Numbered from the stretch's first letter, positions 1-8,118 are shown. The stretch is DNA of 64,000 nucleotides from Mycobacterium sp. 155 (GCF_000373905.1 NZ_KB892706.1:31873-95872); one strand, 5' to 3'. Numbers and translations: made by a program. The notes: a model not told the origin generated them from the sequence alone.

Positions 1-185
1 CATGGGTCCGCATCGGGACAATGATGATGATTGGCGGCAACCAGTTCATCCGCGAGTGTGGACGCATCCGGCCGCTTTGGACGCGAATGGGACTCTTGAC
101 TGATTGCTTGTGGCGCGAAAGGCGTTCGCGATAACGAAAACTGGGTTGCCAGCCCGCCTACACGCGCTTTCCGACTGCGCCAGAT

Positions 186-395
186 TCATCGGCTCGGACC
201 GGTAACGTCGAGTTCGGTGTACATGCCCGCCCAGTAGTGGCCGGCGATGTTGCAGATCAGCTCGTAGCGTCCGGGGGGCAGGGTGATAGCGGTCCAGCCG
301 CTCGCCCCGGCAGCGATGCCGTAAGGGGCGATGTTCATACCTTCACCGACACCGCAGGTGCGAGAAGCTTCACCCAGGCTGCCGGTCTCGTCCAC
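186..395 (-). pseudogene. 5'-truncated cupredoxin copy (C-terminal fragment)
   Basis: This reading frame encodes only the last ~69 residues of the cupredoxin whose full copy lies at 1973..2599. It keeps the Cys, His and Met copper ligands of the C-terminal loop but lacks the N-terminal signal/anchor, the first His ligand and most of the beta-barrel. Its upstream end is joined at about position 399 to an unrelated transposase tail on the opposite strand. The GTG that opens the frame has no convincing ribosome site. It is best read as a remnant left by recombination or IS-mediated deletion. Confidence 0.8.
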
Positions 396-401
396 CTTGC
401 C
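197..401. repeat. 205-bp direct repeat, copy 1 (cupredoxin 3' end)
   Basis: Positions 197-401 match 1984-2188 at a constant offset of 1787 with only about six mismatches. The identity stops sharply at 401, where transposase sequence begins. The few mismatches include non-synonymous ones, so the copies have begun to diverge. Confidence 0.9.
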
Positions 402-509
402 TGGCGGGGCCTGGCCACTCGCTACGACAAGCTGGCCATCGTCTACCGCGCCGCAGCCATTCTCAGAGCAATCACGATCTGGCTGCCCTATCTGTCAGAC
501 ACGCCCTAG
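399..509 (+). mobile_element. C-terminal remnant of an IS5-type transposase
   Basis: From 399 to the stop at 509 the plus strand encodes about 36 residues containing the RGLATRYDKLAIVYRAA motif. I recognise this as the C-terminal end of IS5-family DDE transposases. Nothing of the catalytic core is present, and upstream the frame runs into antisense cupredoxin sequence. The element is a dead fragment marking the point where the truncated cupredoxin was created. The family assignment comes from motif memory. Confidence 0.7.
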
Positions 510-611
510 GGGGGCCGACCTGCTGTGGCACTTATTTGATGTTGTCGACGGCAATACCAATTACCCTCAACCGTCACGGTGTTCGGAACCCGCGCGGCGA
601 AGGGACTGGCG

Positions 612-794
612 ATGGCCGGCAAGTTCGATATCACCAAGGACAAGGCAGGTAAGTTCCGGTTCCGCCTCAAGGCCGGCACCGGGGAGATCATCGCCGTGTC
701 TGAGGCGTACGAAACAATCGCCAGCGCCAAGAACGGCGTCGAGTCGGTGAAGAAGAACGCAGCCGAGGCCGCTCTTGTTGACCTGACCGACTAA
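612..794 (+). CDS. YegP-like DUF1508 protein
   Basis: A 60-residue protein starting MAGKFDITKDKAGKFRFRLKA. This is the repeat unit of the DUF1508/YegP family, small alpha/beta proteins of unsettled function that occur singly or as tandem repeats. The whole single domain is present (GKFRFRLKAGTGEII, then SEAYETIASAKNGVESVKKNA), which matches the usual single-domain length. The start at 612 is chosen over an upstream ATG at 579 because homology begins at MAGKF and GAAGGGA lies about 7 nt upstream. It sits alone between an IS remnant and a methyltransferase read from the other strand, and no role can be inferred from the neighbours. Confidence 0.85.
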   Translation: MAGKFDITKDKAGKFRFRLKAGTGEIIAVSEAYETIASAKNGVESVKKNAAEAALVDLTD

Positions 795-1118
795 GGCGCG
801 CGCCTGCTCAGCGGTGAGACGTGGCAGACCGCGTCGGAGGGCTGCTGAATAACCGACGGGTCAGCGTGGCCGCTAGTAAACATCAGGCGACCGAACCGGC
901 GGACCGGGCGGGGCGGCGGCTTTGTCAGTTAGTGTTGAGGAACCGGGGGCAGATGGGGGTGGACTTTGCCGCGGTGTAGGAGCGAACAAGCGGGCGCAGA
1001 CGCCCACGGATCTGATCACGGTGATCCAGGCAAAGTCGATGGAGGCGTCAGTGCGGAGTCATCACCAGAGGATTGCACGATCTGGTAGAGGGGTTTCGGG
1101 CGGCGACCCAAGACGACC
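795..1118. other. Intergenic stretch without a recognisable gene
   Basis: These 324 bases lie between two convergent genes (YegP-like and methyltransferase). Short frames exist on both strands but none has a family motif or ribosome site. I see no clear terminator, repeat or operator. Given the IS remnant nearby it may be further scar sequence. Confidence 0.5.
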
Positions 1119-1976
1119 TCAGCTCTCGTCCGGCGGTGGGTCGGCGAGTTCCACGTGCCAACCCGATTTGGTCAGCAGAATTGGGCGGGCGGCCTCCACC
1201 GGAACCTCCGAAGGCGCATTTTTGCGATCTTGCCAAATGATGACCACATCCGATGAATCGGGGCCGTGTCCTATTTCGCTGGAATCATAGGGGATATCCG
1301 TTGCGGATACTCGTTGCAGGAGCGGCGAGTGATCGAAGATTTCGCCCCACACCGGATTGTAGGAAATAATGTAGATGGTCCTAGTTTCCTGGCTGAGCGC
1401 GGTTTCTATATTGCTGCGGAGACGCTCGGTGAGATTCTTACCAAACGGGTTGAAAAGATACACGACGAGATCTCCGCTGGGTAAGTTGTGGATATCGAGT
1501 GCATCACCTGTGATGACGGTGATCGGCGTCCGTCCGGGCTGCTCGTGCGCTATAACCGCCGCGTTCTGCTCGGCGATCCGCGCAAGTTCCGGAGATATTT
1601 CGATCCCGACTACAGATCGAAATGCGAATTCACTGGCGACGATTAATGCGCGCCCTTTTCCGCAGCCGATATCGACGAAAGCAGCTCTTTCCGGATTGGG
1701 TATCGCACTCAGTGCAGCCCGTATGATGCTTGGCTGTGAACCACCGTATCCGGTATTCGAGTTCGGATCACCTCCTGGCCCCAACCCCAATACGGTGCCC
1801 TGCAGGTGTCCGCTGGTGTCGACATGATACTGCGTGTCAAATGGATGAACCGGATTGAGCCGCGTGGACTTGCGGTCATAATACCTAAACAGGACTCGAC
1901 GAACCGGCTCGAACCTGGAAGCACGATGAACTACGGGCTGTAGCCGGCGGAAAATCTGATGTCGCCAGGGTGTCAT
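1119..1976 (-). CDS. Class I SAM-dependent methyltransferase
   Basis: A 285-residue protein with a Rossmann-type methyltransferase core. The glycine-rich SAM motif VDIGCGKGRA is at residues 101-110, followed by the acidic residue at the end of beta-2 (VVGIEISPELARIAEQN) and a post-motif LVVYLFNPFG. The first ~70 residues are basic and not part of the core. The substrate cannot be told from sequence. The ATG at 1976 overlaps the stop of the upstream cupredoxin gene (ATGA), so the two are translationally coupled and belong to a SHOCT protein - cupredoxin - methyltransferase operon. That context suggests a role in metal or envelope stress, but this is inference. Confidence 0.85.
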   Translation of the reverse strand: MTPWRHQIFRRLQPVVHRASRFEPVRRVLFRYYDRKSTRLNPVHPFDTQYHVDTSGHLQGTVLGLGPGGDPNSNTGYGGSQPSIIRAALSAIPNPERAAFVDIGCGKGRALIVASEFAFRSVVGIEISPELARIAEQNAAVIAHEQPGRTPITVITGDALDIHNLPSGDLVVYLFNPFGKNLTERLRSNIETALSQETRTIYIISYNPVWGEIFDHSPLLQRVSATDIPYDSSEIGHGPDSSDVVIIWQDRKNAPSEVPVEAARPILLTKSGWHVELADPPPDES

Positions 1977-2599
1977 CGGGGTTGACCGGTGACGTCGAGT
2001 TCGGTGTACATGCCCGCCCAGTAGTGGCCGGCGATGTTGCAGATCAGCTCGTAGCGTCCGGGGGGCAGGGTGATGGTGGTCCAGCCGCTCGCCCCGGCAG
2101 CGATGCCGTAAGGGGCGATGTTCATACCTTCACCGGCACCGCAGGTGCGAGAAGCTTCACCCAGGCTGCCCGTCTCGTCGACCTTGCCGTCGGGACCGCT
2201 GACACGCTGCCCGGGAAGCTGGCCCTGCGGAAGTGGCAGCACGACGACCTCGTGGGTCAGCGCACCTTTGTTGCGTACCCGCAGCGACACCTGTCCCGCC
2301 GGGACTGTGGACGGGTTGACGAAGACCCGCGTCGTTCCCCTGGGGGGCCACGGGTATCCGTTGTTGTTCGCGCCCGGGCCGTAGGGGCCGTTGCCCATCA
2401 TGCCCGGCCCCATCATGCCTCCCATGTCGGTGAGGGTGACGTCAACCACTGTGCCGGACAACGCCGGCGCCGCGCAGGATCGTGAACCGGCGAACGGCCC
2501 AAAGGCGGCCAACGAGGCCGTGCTCGCGATTCCGAGCGCGACGGCGGCAATCGCGATGATCAGCGCCAGCCGCACACGGTGAGAGCCCACCGCGATCAC
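1973..2599 (-). CDS. Membrane-anchored or secreted cupredoxin (blue copper protein)
   Basis: A 208-residue protein with an N-terminal hydrophobic signal/anchor (about residues 9-33), a Met/Gly-rich linker (GGMMGPGMMGN, residues 60-70) that could bind copper, and a C-terminal cupredoxin barrel. All four type-1 copper ligands are visible: His116 (LTHEVV) and the loop Cys187, His192, Met197 (ICNIAGHYWAGM). It is expected to act outside the membrane in copper binding or electron transfer. Its start overlaps the stop of the upstream SHOCT gene by 4 nt and its stop overlaps the methyltransferase start. The 3' 205 bp are duplicated at 197-401. The neighbouring copper genes make copper handling the likely job. 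Confidence 0.9.
   Translation of the reverse strand: MIAVGSHRVRLALIIAIAAVALGIASTASLAAFGPFAGSRSCAAPALSGTVVDVTLTDMGGMMGPGMMGNGPYGPGANNNGYPWPPRGTTRVFVNPSTVPAGQVSLRVRNKGALTHEVVVLPLPQGQLPGQRVSGPDGKVDETGSLGEASRTCGAGEGMNIAPYGIAAGASGWTTITLPPGRYELICNIAGHYWAGMYTELDVTGQPR
1984..2188. repeat. 205-bp direct repeat, copy 2
   Basis: This is the intact-gene copy of the repeat at 197-401, offset 1787 with about six mismatches. The 1.8 kb between the copies holds the YegP-like gene and the methyltransferase. Recombination between the copies would delete both. Confidence 0.9.
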
Positions 2600-2853
2600 C
2601 GGTGATCACGCAGCAGCGCCATGCGCTGCCGATACTCCTCGGCGTCGATCTCGCCACGAGCGAAGCGTTCGTGGAGCAGATCCTCGGCCCGCGTCGGCCC
2701 GGAAACCGGCGGACGGGTGCTGTGGCGTGAATCGCCAACATAGCGAATGGCAAACACGATCGCAGTGATCACGAGCGCCCAGAACGCCACCATCCCAACC
2801 GTCATCAGGATCCAACCGCCCCATCCCCAGCCGTCACCGCCGTACCACATCAT
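2596..2853 (-). CDS. Small SHOCT-domain membrane protein
   Basis: An 85-residue protein with a Trp/Gly-rich N-terminus, one transmembrane segment (about residues 14-38) and a C-terminal SHOCT motif (EDLLHERFARGEIDAEEYRQR, leading to MALL). SHOCT is a short helical oligomerisation motif often at the end of small membrane proteins, and in mycobacteria such proteins often precede metal-handling genes. The ATG at 2853 has GGGAGCGG-like purines upstream. Its stop overlaps the cupredoxin start by 4 nt, so it is the first gene of a three-gene operon. It may help assemble or anchor the cupredoxin. Confidence 0.85.
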   Translation of the reverse strand: MMWYGGDGWGWGGWILMTVGMVAFWALVITAIVFAIRYVGDSRHSTRPPVSGPTRAEDLLHERFARGEIDAEEYRQRMALLRDHR

Positions 2854-2980
2854 CGTCGTCCGCTCCCTTCCTAGAGGCGAAGCCGCACTGCGGCGAACTT
2901 CTCATGCACGAGGTCCGACACCGACGTCGCACCAGCGACCCATAGCAGAGCCTTGCGGCACATCGTGGTCGTCGGCCTCG

Positions 2981-2997
2981 TACTAACTCCAACAGTG
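2981..2997. promoter_or_regulatory. Imperfect BlaI-type operator candidate
   Basis: The sequence TACTA - 7 nt - CAGTG has the same 5-7-5 geometry as the perfect dyads at 8148, 10360 and 12172, with one mismatch in the right half. It lies 128 nt upstream of the SHOCT-cupredoxin operon. This is a weak call, valued mainly for fitting the pattern. Confidence 0.3.
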
Positions 2998-3139
2998 CGC
3001 ACCGATCACGATGAATCGATGAGGATTCTGTAAAGATTCGCTCAAGAAACCGCGCCGCGGGCACAGGCCGCGTCGTTGGCGCCGCGACTGCGTGGCAGAC
3101 AACTGAACGAATAACACCTGCAGCGCGCGCGTCATCAAC

Positions 3140-3157
3140 GTAGTTGCTTAGTACTAC
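3140..3157. promoter_or_regulatory. GTAGTT-N6-TACTAC inverted repeat (operator candidate)
   Basis: Half-sites GTAGTT and TACTAC are separated by 6 nt in the divergent promoter region between the SHOCT operon (minus) and the Met/Gly-rich membrane protein gene at 3239 (plus). The same 18-nt layout with two perfect half-sites occurs at 15769-15786 before another small metal-type membrane protein. Confidence 0.5.
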
Positions 3158-3238
3158 TCTCTATAGGACATCCTGTACGCACGCTGGGAATCGAGGGTAA
3201 ACCACACCTGGCGGACCCAACCGGCGCATCATCACTGC

Positions 3239-3748
3239 ATGGCCGGATCCGCTGAATCTCCCTCCCCGACAGTTGCCACTTCCGAGGAGCGGCCGGCGAC
3301 CACGTCCTCGCGAGCGTCCGAACAGCGCAGTCGCCTGACCGCTGTCCTACTGTGGGTAGGTATCGCCGCAGGCGTTGTGTTCATCGTCGCGGTCCTGTTC
3401 TTCTCTGGGTTCTTCCTCGGCAGGCAAATAGGGTGGCATCGCGGCTACGACGGCAACAGGACGGTCCCATCCGGCACGTGCCCGATGATGGGCACTGGTG
3501 GGCAAATGCCCATGGGCCCCGGCGGGATGATGGGCCCCGGCGGGATGATGGGGCCCGGCGGCGGGATGGGTCCCGGAGGGATGACTCCTGGCGGGATGAC
3601 ACCCGGTGACTCGCCCCCCGGTGGGATGAGTCCCGGGAGGATGACACCCGGTGAGTCGGCCCCCGGTGGGATGACTCCCGGTGGAGCCAGCACCGACCCG
3701 CATCACCCCCCGACCTCGTCGAGCAACCCCAGCACGCCGCGTTCCTAA
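3239..3748 (+). CDS. Membrane-anchored Met/Gly/Pro-repeat protein, probably metal-binding
   Basis: A 169-residue protein with a polar N-terminus (1-34), one transmembrane segment (about 35-62, LWVGIAAGVVFIVAVLFFSGFF), a HRGYDG junction and a C-terminal tail of Met-Gly-Pro repeats (MMGPGG, GGMTPG) with a single Cys. The topology suggests an extracytoplasmic tail. Methionine-rich motifs of this kind bind Cu(I) or Ag(I) in known copper proteins, but no family is recognised here, so that role is inferred from composition and the nearby cupredoxin operon. The start at 3239 is the first ATG before the transmembrane segment. A GTAGTT/TACTAC dyad lies 82 nt upstream. Confidence 0.75.
   Translation: MAGSAESPSPTVATSEERPATTSSRASEQRSRLTAVLLWVGIAAGVVFIVAVLFFSGFFLGRQIGWHRGYDGNRTVPSGTCPMMGTGGQMPMGPGGMMGPGGMMGPGGGMGPGGMTPGGMTPGDSPPGGMSPGRMTPGESAPGGMTPGGASTDPHHPPTSSSNPSTPRS
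3508..3690 (+). repeat. Tandem 15-18-bp repeats coding Met-Gly-Pro units
   Basis: About ten imperfect tandem copies of a unit like ccc-ggc-ggg-atg-atg make up the 3' third of the gene at 3239. All units keep frame. The first three are nearly identical (MMGPGG) and later ones drift to MTPGG and SPPGG. The copy number could change by slippage without breaking the frame. Confidence 0.85.
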
Positions 3749-4237
3749 CCGTCTGAGAAGCCCTCTCGGCGGCCGATTCTGTCTATGGTGATCAACATTG
3801 TCGACGTCGACATCCCGCTCTGCGTGGTACTCGGCTGAGCCCGTTCCATCCCATGCCATTGACTATCGCGAAGGAATGCACGTCCTGAACGAGTGGCAAC
3901 GCAGTCCGGCTGCAACCGAACTCGCCAGCCTTGCCCCCGTCCGCTGCGCCCGCAGTCGCCGAGGGTTGACGCGCGCGCCGGCCTCACAGTCCGCCGCACG
4001 TCCGCCCGGTGACGCAATTTCGCGGTGGAGCGAGTCGAGTGGGTCAGGGGGTCGTCGCGGCCAGCCTCATGCGGCGACTCGGTATTCGACCGTACCGACC
4101 AACCTGCTCGCGTCGCATCGAGCCGGGGTCACCTGGTCTCGACGGATCGGCTTGTGCACTACAGCGCACTTCCACCGCGTCGCCGACGTGGTGGTCGAAT
4201 CCGTTGCCACCATGCGTAGTACGGGCAGAGCTCAGCG
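3749..4237. other. 489-bp gap without a supported gene
   Basis: Open frames cross this stretch on both strands (for example 3798-4241 plus and 3745-4017 minus), but their translations are Arg/Ser-rich and low-complexity with no domain, no ribosome site and no hydrophobic pattern. I see no convincing operator or terminator either. It may be decayed sequence. Confidence 0.5.
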
Positions 4238-4645
4238 GTGACGGCGGCTGCGTGGCTGTTTGGTGTCGGCGGTGCCATCCTCGTCGGCATCGGAGCATTC
4301 TTCATGTTGGCGCGTCCTGCTTTGCTGCCAGAGGACTTGCGCTACCTGGACCGCAGCGCCGTCGAGGTAGCCACGGCTTTGCCGCGCCTCGGCCGATGGC
4401 TGCGGTGTGTGTTCACCGTTCTCGGCGGGTACGCGGCGGCGACCGGGATCCTCACTCTTTACCTGGCCGTCACGAGCGTGCGGCACGGGAATCTGGTCAC
4501 TGTGGCAGTCCTGGCGATTGCGGGCGCGTCATCGATCGGTGTCATGGCGGTGGTAAACCTTTTGTTGCACTCGGCGTTTCGCTGGCCGTTGTCAGCTCTA
4601 GCTGCAGTGTGGGTTGCGGCGACGCTGGTTGCGGTCGCGTCCTGA
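4238..4645 (+). CDS. Four-helix integral membrane protein of unknown function
   Basis: A 135-residue protein with a GTG start and four predicted transmembrane segments at about residues 4-27, 58-80, 86-112 and 115-134. The second and fourth are Ala/Val/Gly-rich. The loop after the first helix carries the acidic stretch LPEDLRYLDRS. No family is recognised and there are no metal-ligand clusters. The hydrophobic periodicity strongly supports translation in this frame. It stands alone between two decayed regions, and the ribosome site is weak (GCAGAG about 9 nt upstream). Confidence 0.7.
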   Translation: MTAAAWLFGVGGAILVGIGAFFMLARPALLPEDLRYLDRSAVEVATALPRLGRWLRCVFTVLGGYAAATGILTLYLAVTSVRHGNLVTVAVLAIAGASSIGVMAVVNLLLHSAFRWPLSALAAVWVAATLVAVAS

Positions 4646-4840
4646 GGCGTGTCCAGCGCGGGCGCGAAGCGGTGTTTGCGCCTGGCTTCCGCGGCGCTCA
4701 AACCACGTCTCAGACCGCGATTCACCCAACCGTTTAGCCATGCCCGGTCGCCAGTGGTGCCAGCAGCACCGTGGAGCAACCGGCGAGCACTCAACGAGGC
4801 GGGGAACGAAATCGTGGAAGCACAATCAGGACTTCAGGCC

Positions 4841-4984
4841 TACGGCGTATGCCCCGACAACGCCGTCATCAAGCTCGGTCCCGGCAACCGCTACCGCATC
4901 GATTACGACTACTGCAAGGGCTGCGGCATCTGTGCCACCGAATGCCCCTGCGGTGCAATCACTATGGAGCCCGAGGAAATCTAA
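4841..4984 (+). pseudogene. Fragment of a 2-oxoacid:ferredoxin oxidoreductase delta-type ferredoxin domain
   Basis: The open frame 4649-4984 is meaningful only from about 4841, where it encodes YGVCPDNAVIKLG followed by a complete 4Fe-4S motif CKGCGICATECPCGAI. In PorD-type ferredoxin subunits the YGVCPDNAV block is the end of a first cluster, whose preceding cysteines would lie just upstream. Here they are replaced by unrelated sequence, so the first cluster cannot form. The fragment is therefore a 3' remnant joined at about 4836-4841 to foreign DNA. Confidence 0.75.
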
Positions 4985-5181
4985 TGTCGCACGGTCAGCC
5001 CCCGGAGTACCGACCACGGTGAGGAAGAACGCTTCGTTCGCGCGCCGGTGAAACCGTGCGATTGGTCCCCGGGAGGAGGAGATGCGGTGATCGCGGGCAG
5101 GGACGTCTCAACGGTAGGTTGCTCCGCGACTAGCCATAACGCCGGCAACACCGCCAGCGCTGCCCACCGACGGACCGACGG

Positions 5182-6054
5182 CTACTGCGTCGGACCACCG
5201 GGACTCTGGTTGGGGATGTCGGTAATCGGCAGATTCGGCGCCGGTTTGGGTGAGGGGGTCGCGGGCAGCGGCGGGATGCGGCCAGCGGGGATGTCGACGA
5301 TGTCGTTAGCGGCTGGCCCGTTAACCCGGCTGCCGTAGCTGCTGCCGGGCGCGCGCGAACCTAGCAGGTGGCTGACGGTCACCATGTGATATCCGTTGGC
5401 GATCAGTACCGGCAAGAACTGATAGACCACATCGACGGTGCTGGAGTACGTATCGTGCAGCAGCACCACCGAGCCGGGCTTGATCTGCGTTTTCAGCATG
5501 TACACGGTGGCGGCGGTGTTGGAATCATTGATCCAGTCGAACGGGATGACGTCCCACAAGATCTCCGCCAACCCCTGCTTGCCTGCCTCGGCGCGGACCG
5601 CATCACTGGAAAGGCCACCCGCCGGGCGATACAACTGCGGCGCCCGGCCGGTCGCCGCAGCGATGACCTCCGACGCTTTACTGAGCTGGCCCGGAATGTC
5701 CTGCACGGGGATCGTGCTCATGTTCGGGTGTTCCCAGGTGTGGTTGCCGATCTCCATCCCCGCATCGGCGATACGCCGGGCTGCGCCCGGATCAGCGGCG
5801 ACCTTGTTGCCGATCAGAAAGAACGTGGCCTTGGCGTTGTCAGCTGTCAAGACCTGCAGCAAGCGGTCGGTGAACGGTGTCGGTCCGTCATCGAAGGTCA
5901 AAGCCACACATTTGACCCGCGCGCAATCGACATTGTCTGGATCGGCGGCCTGTCGTTCACGCCCGGCGAGCACCATCACCGCCGCCACCACAACCAGCAC
6001 CGCGGCAAGCGCACTCACCTGCCACCACAGCCGTAAACCCTTCCGGGACAACAT
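5182..6054 (-). CDS. Polysaccharide deacetylase (NodB-type), membrane-anchored
   Basis: A 290-residue protein with an N-terminal hydrophobic anchor (about residues 10-30) and a NodB-homology domain. The five signature blocks are visible: TFDDGP (catalytic Asp and metal Asp), HTWEHP (metal-binding histidines), RPAGG, the WDVIPFDW segment and LLHDT (catalytic His). These enzymes remove acetyl groups from GlcNAc or MurNAc in peptidoglycan or related polymers, so the protein probably modifies the wall from outside the membrane. The C-terminus is a Pro-rich tail. The start at 6054 is preferred to the ATG at 6084 because GAAGG lies 7 nt before it and the signal begins there. It follows the M56/BlaI operon on the same strand. 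Confidence 0.9.
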   Translation of the reverse strand: MLSRKGLRLWWQVSALAAVLVVVAAVMVLAGRERQAADPDNVDCARVKCVALTFDDGPTPFTDRLLQVLTADNAKATFFLIGNKVAADPGAARRIADAGMEIGNHTWEHPNMSTIPVQDIPGQLSKASEVIAAATGRAPQLYRPAGGLSSDAVRAEAGKQGLAEILWDVIPFDWINDSNTAATVYMLKTQIKPGSVVLLHDTYSSTVDVVYQFLPVLIANGYHMVTVSHLLGSRAPGSSYGSRVNGPAANDIVDIPAGRIPPLPATPSPKPAPNLPITDIPNQSPGGPTQ

Positions 6055-6228
6055 GGTCACACCTTCAGGTCCGACGTCGCACACCGGCGGATCTCACAGA
6101 TGAACCGCCAAGCTGCAGCTACCGATCTACGGTCACGCATAGTAGCTGAGGTCGTCGACGCGCACCCCCGCCCGCCCGGCGCCGGGACGTAATACTCCGG
6201 AGAGACGTCCTGCTGCTCGTGCGCCGTG

Positions 6229-7134
6229 TCAGAACGCGGCGCACGACACCAGCGCAGTCATAGTGAACGCGACGAACGCCAGCATCGAACCCAGCATCGC
6301 CGCACCGCACGCGGCCGTGGCCGAGCCCGCGAGCGGCCCCCGGCCTGTTGAACGTCCGCTCTCCAAGCGGGCCAGCCGCAGTCGGGTGCACTCACCAGTC
6401 ATTCCCAACGCCGCTCTTGGCGCGGGAGCCCCAGCCAGCTCCTCGAGCGCGCGCCGCAGACCACCACACCCGTGCTGGCGCGCGGCCTGCGCGTCGGCGT
6501 CGAGTTCAACCAGCGTGCGAATCAATGACGGTGACTGGCGCATCAACGGTAGCCAGCTCATGCCCGCAGCCGCGGCATGCGCCGCATCGACCAACAGGTG
6601 GTGACCACGGCGCAGATGGGAACGCTCGTGTGCTAGGACCGCATCGACTGCCGCGCGGTCCAGACGCTGGGTCACCCCGCTGGTCAGCACCACCAGTGGC
6701 GGTGCGCCGGCCACGCTGTAAGCCAGCGGTTCCGAGGCCGGCAACCACAACACCCCACCGGCATCGGGCCGGGCGCCCGTCAACAGCCGCGCCAGCTCGA
6801 CATGCCGCCCGTGCAGTCGGTGGCGTTCCCGACCGGACCGCCACAGCACCCAGCCACCCCGTATCACTGCGAACCCAAGCAAGACAGCACTGACGACCGC
6901 AGCCACCGATTCGACGCCTCCGGGTGAAACTTCCCGTGACGCCAACGAACAGCGGCGCACCAGTTCGCCCAGCACAGGCAACGCTATCGAGATGACCGTC
7001 GCACACATCGTCAGTGCCCAAACTGCGACCACCAATGACGCCTCCACACCCCGGGTCACCATGGTACGAAGCAGGCTTGGCGCCACGTTGCCCATTGCGA
7101 GGCCGACTACCGCAGACACAAACATCGCGCTCAT
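6229..7134 (-). CDS. BlaR1-like M56 membrane metalloprotease (copy 1)
   Basis: A 301-residue M56-family protein with N-terminal transmembrane segments and a zinc-protease motif HERSH (in VLAHERSHLRRGHH), followed by a possible third ligand in LVELDADAQA and a C-terminal transmembrane helix. In BlaR1-type systems such a protease inactivates the BlaI repressor by cleavage in response to a signal. The penicillin-binding sensor domain of true BlaR1 is absent, as is usual for mycobacterial Rv1845c-like proteins, so the signal is unknown. The start overlaps the stop of the upstream BlaI gene by 4 nt, showing coupled expression. A second such pair is at 23830-25154. Confidence 0.9.
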   Translation of the reverse strand: MSAMFVSAVVGLAMGNVAPSLLRTMVTRGVEASLVVAVWALTMCATVISIALPVLGELVRRCSLASREVSPGGVESVAAVVSAVLLGFAVIRGGWVLWRSGRERHRLHGRHVELARLLTGARPDAGGVLWLPASEPLAYSVAGAPPLVVLTSGVTQRLDRAAVDAVLAHERSHLRRGHHLLVDAAHAAAAGMSWLPLMRQSPSLIRTLVELDADAQAARQHGCGGLRRALEELAGAPAPRAALGMTGECTRLRLARLESGRSTGRGPLAGSATAACGAAMLGSMLAFVAFTMTALVSCAAF

Positions 7135-7556
7135 CGCCTTCGGCGCCGTTCTTTGAGACCGCGTGACAACGCCTCCAACTCGGCTTCAGTCGCGCCACGG
7201 GCGAAGTGCAGAAGCGCCGCCGTCGGATCCCCACTGTCAGCCAGCAGGTCACGCACCGCGTCGGTGGCCGCCTGGATGCGGCTGCGTGTTGCTAGGTACG
7301 TGTAGGCACGCCCGTCAAGCTGGCGGCTCAACCATCCCTTCTGATAGAGGTTGTCCATGACGGTCATCACAGTTGTATAGGCGGGCTTGCGGTTCGGTTC
7401 GAGTTCGTCCAGAACGTCGCGGACCCGCACCGGTGCGTCAGAACGCCACACCACGTCCATGGTCACGGCTTCCAGCTCGCCGAGGCCCGGCAGCGGGCGT
7501 TGCCGCGCCGCCGGGGTCCGGCGGACACCGCGCGGAGTCTCCCGGCGAGGAGTCAT
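7131..7556 (-). CDS. blaI: BlaI/MecI-family transcriptional repressor (copy 1)
   Basis: A 141-residue winged-helix repressor with the family core LGELEAVTMDVVWRSDAPVRV, then PAYTTVMTVMDNLYQKGWL (recognition helix and wing), and a C-terminal dimerisation helix. BlaI proteins bind promoter dyads as dimers and are released when a partner M56 protease cleaves them. The open frame reaches 7760, but the upstream 68 residues are Arg-rich and overlap the previous gene. The ATG at 7556 matches the family start. It is the second gene of a membrane protein - BlaI - M56 operon, with a dyad at 8148-8166 that would allow autoregulation. Confidence 0.92.
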   Translation of the reverse strand: MTPRRETPRGVRRTPAARQRPLPGLGELEAVTMDVVWRSDAPVRVRDVLDELEPNRKPAYTTVMTVMDNLYQKGWLSRQLDGRAYTYLATRSRIQAATDAVRDLLADSGDPTAALLHFARGATEAELEALSRGLKERRRRR

Positions 7557-7614
7557 CGCAGGAATCCGGGCCGGCCAACGCTCCGACCCAGGGGCGTGCA
7601 CGTTCGTATCGCCG

Positions 7615-8118
7615 TCACTGCGGCCGGATGCCTTCCAGCGCGGATTGCGCCTGCTCGCCCGGCGTCGCGGCCACCTGCGCGCTCGGGATCGGGCATTGGG
7701 TCGGCGTGGACAGCCGTCGCCAGACTGCCCAGCCCAACAACGCCAGCGAGGCCACAGCAATCAGCGGCTGGAGCGGTGCCCACACTGACAGCGCACCGCT
7801 GACCCCCAGTGCGGCGACAACGAGCTTGTTGCACACCGGACAGCCCACCGCTAATAACGATGCAACATTGGCGAACACGCCCGCCCGGGCTGGTGAGAGC
7901 TTCTCGTGAGCCGGGCGCCGCACGTAACTCGCCACGAGCAACCCGGTGAGCGCTGCGGTGATCACCCAGACCGCATAGCTCCACCACGGCACCGGCGTCA
8001 TACGCAGAAAAAACGGATTGGAGATCAGCGCGCTCGGGACGGCTACCACAACCGCTGCGCCCAATGCCGCGAGCACCGCGACGGCCCACTGCAGCAAGGT
8101 CCACCCGCGTATCGTCAT
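7615..8118 (-). CDS. Integral membrane protein with CPVC motif
   Basis: A 167-residue protein with four transmembrane segments (about 10-30, 46-64, 82-104, 112-130). The third holds a Cys-Pro-Val-Cys motif (Cys93, Cys96), typical of thiol chemistry or soft-metal binding inside a membrane. The cytoplasmic tail is Gln/Pro-rich. No family name can be given with confidence. It is the first gene of the operon with BlaI and the M56 protease, and a perfect CTACTA/TAGTAG dyad sits 30 nt upstream of its ATG. That makes it a likely direct target of the repressor and possibly a redox or metal sensor for the protease. Confidence 0.8.
   Translation of the reverse strand: MTIRGWTLLQWAVAVLAALGAAVVVAVPSALISNPFFLRMTPVPWWSYAVWVITAALTGLLVASYVRRPAHEKLSPARAGVFANVASLLAVGCPVCNKLVVAALGVSGALSVWAPLQPLIAVASLALLGWAVWRRLSTPTQCPIPSAQVAATPGEQAQSALEGIRPQ

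Noticed and set aside
3798..4241. 147-codon plus-strand frame
   Set aside because: Ser/Arg-rich without domain or hydrophobic pattern; it runs into the start of the membrane protein at 4238.
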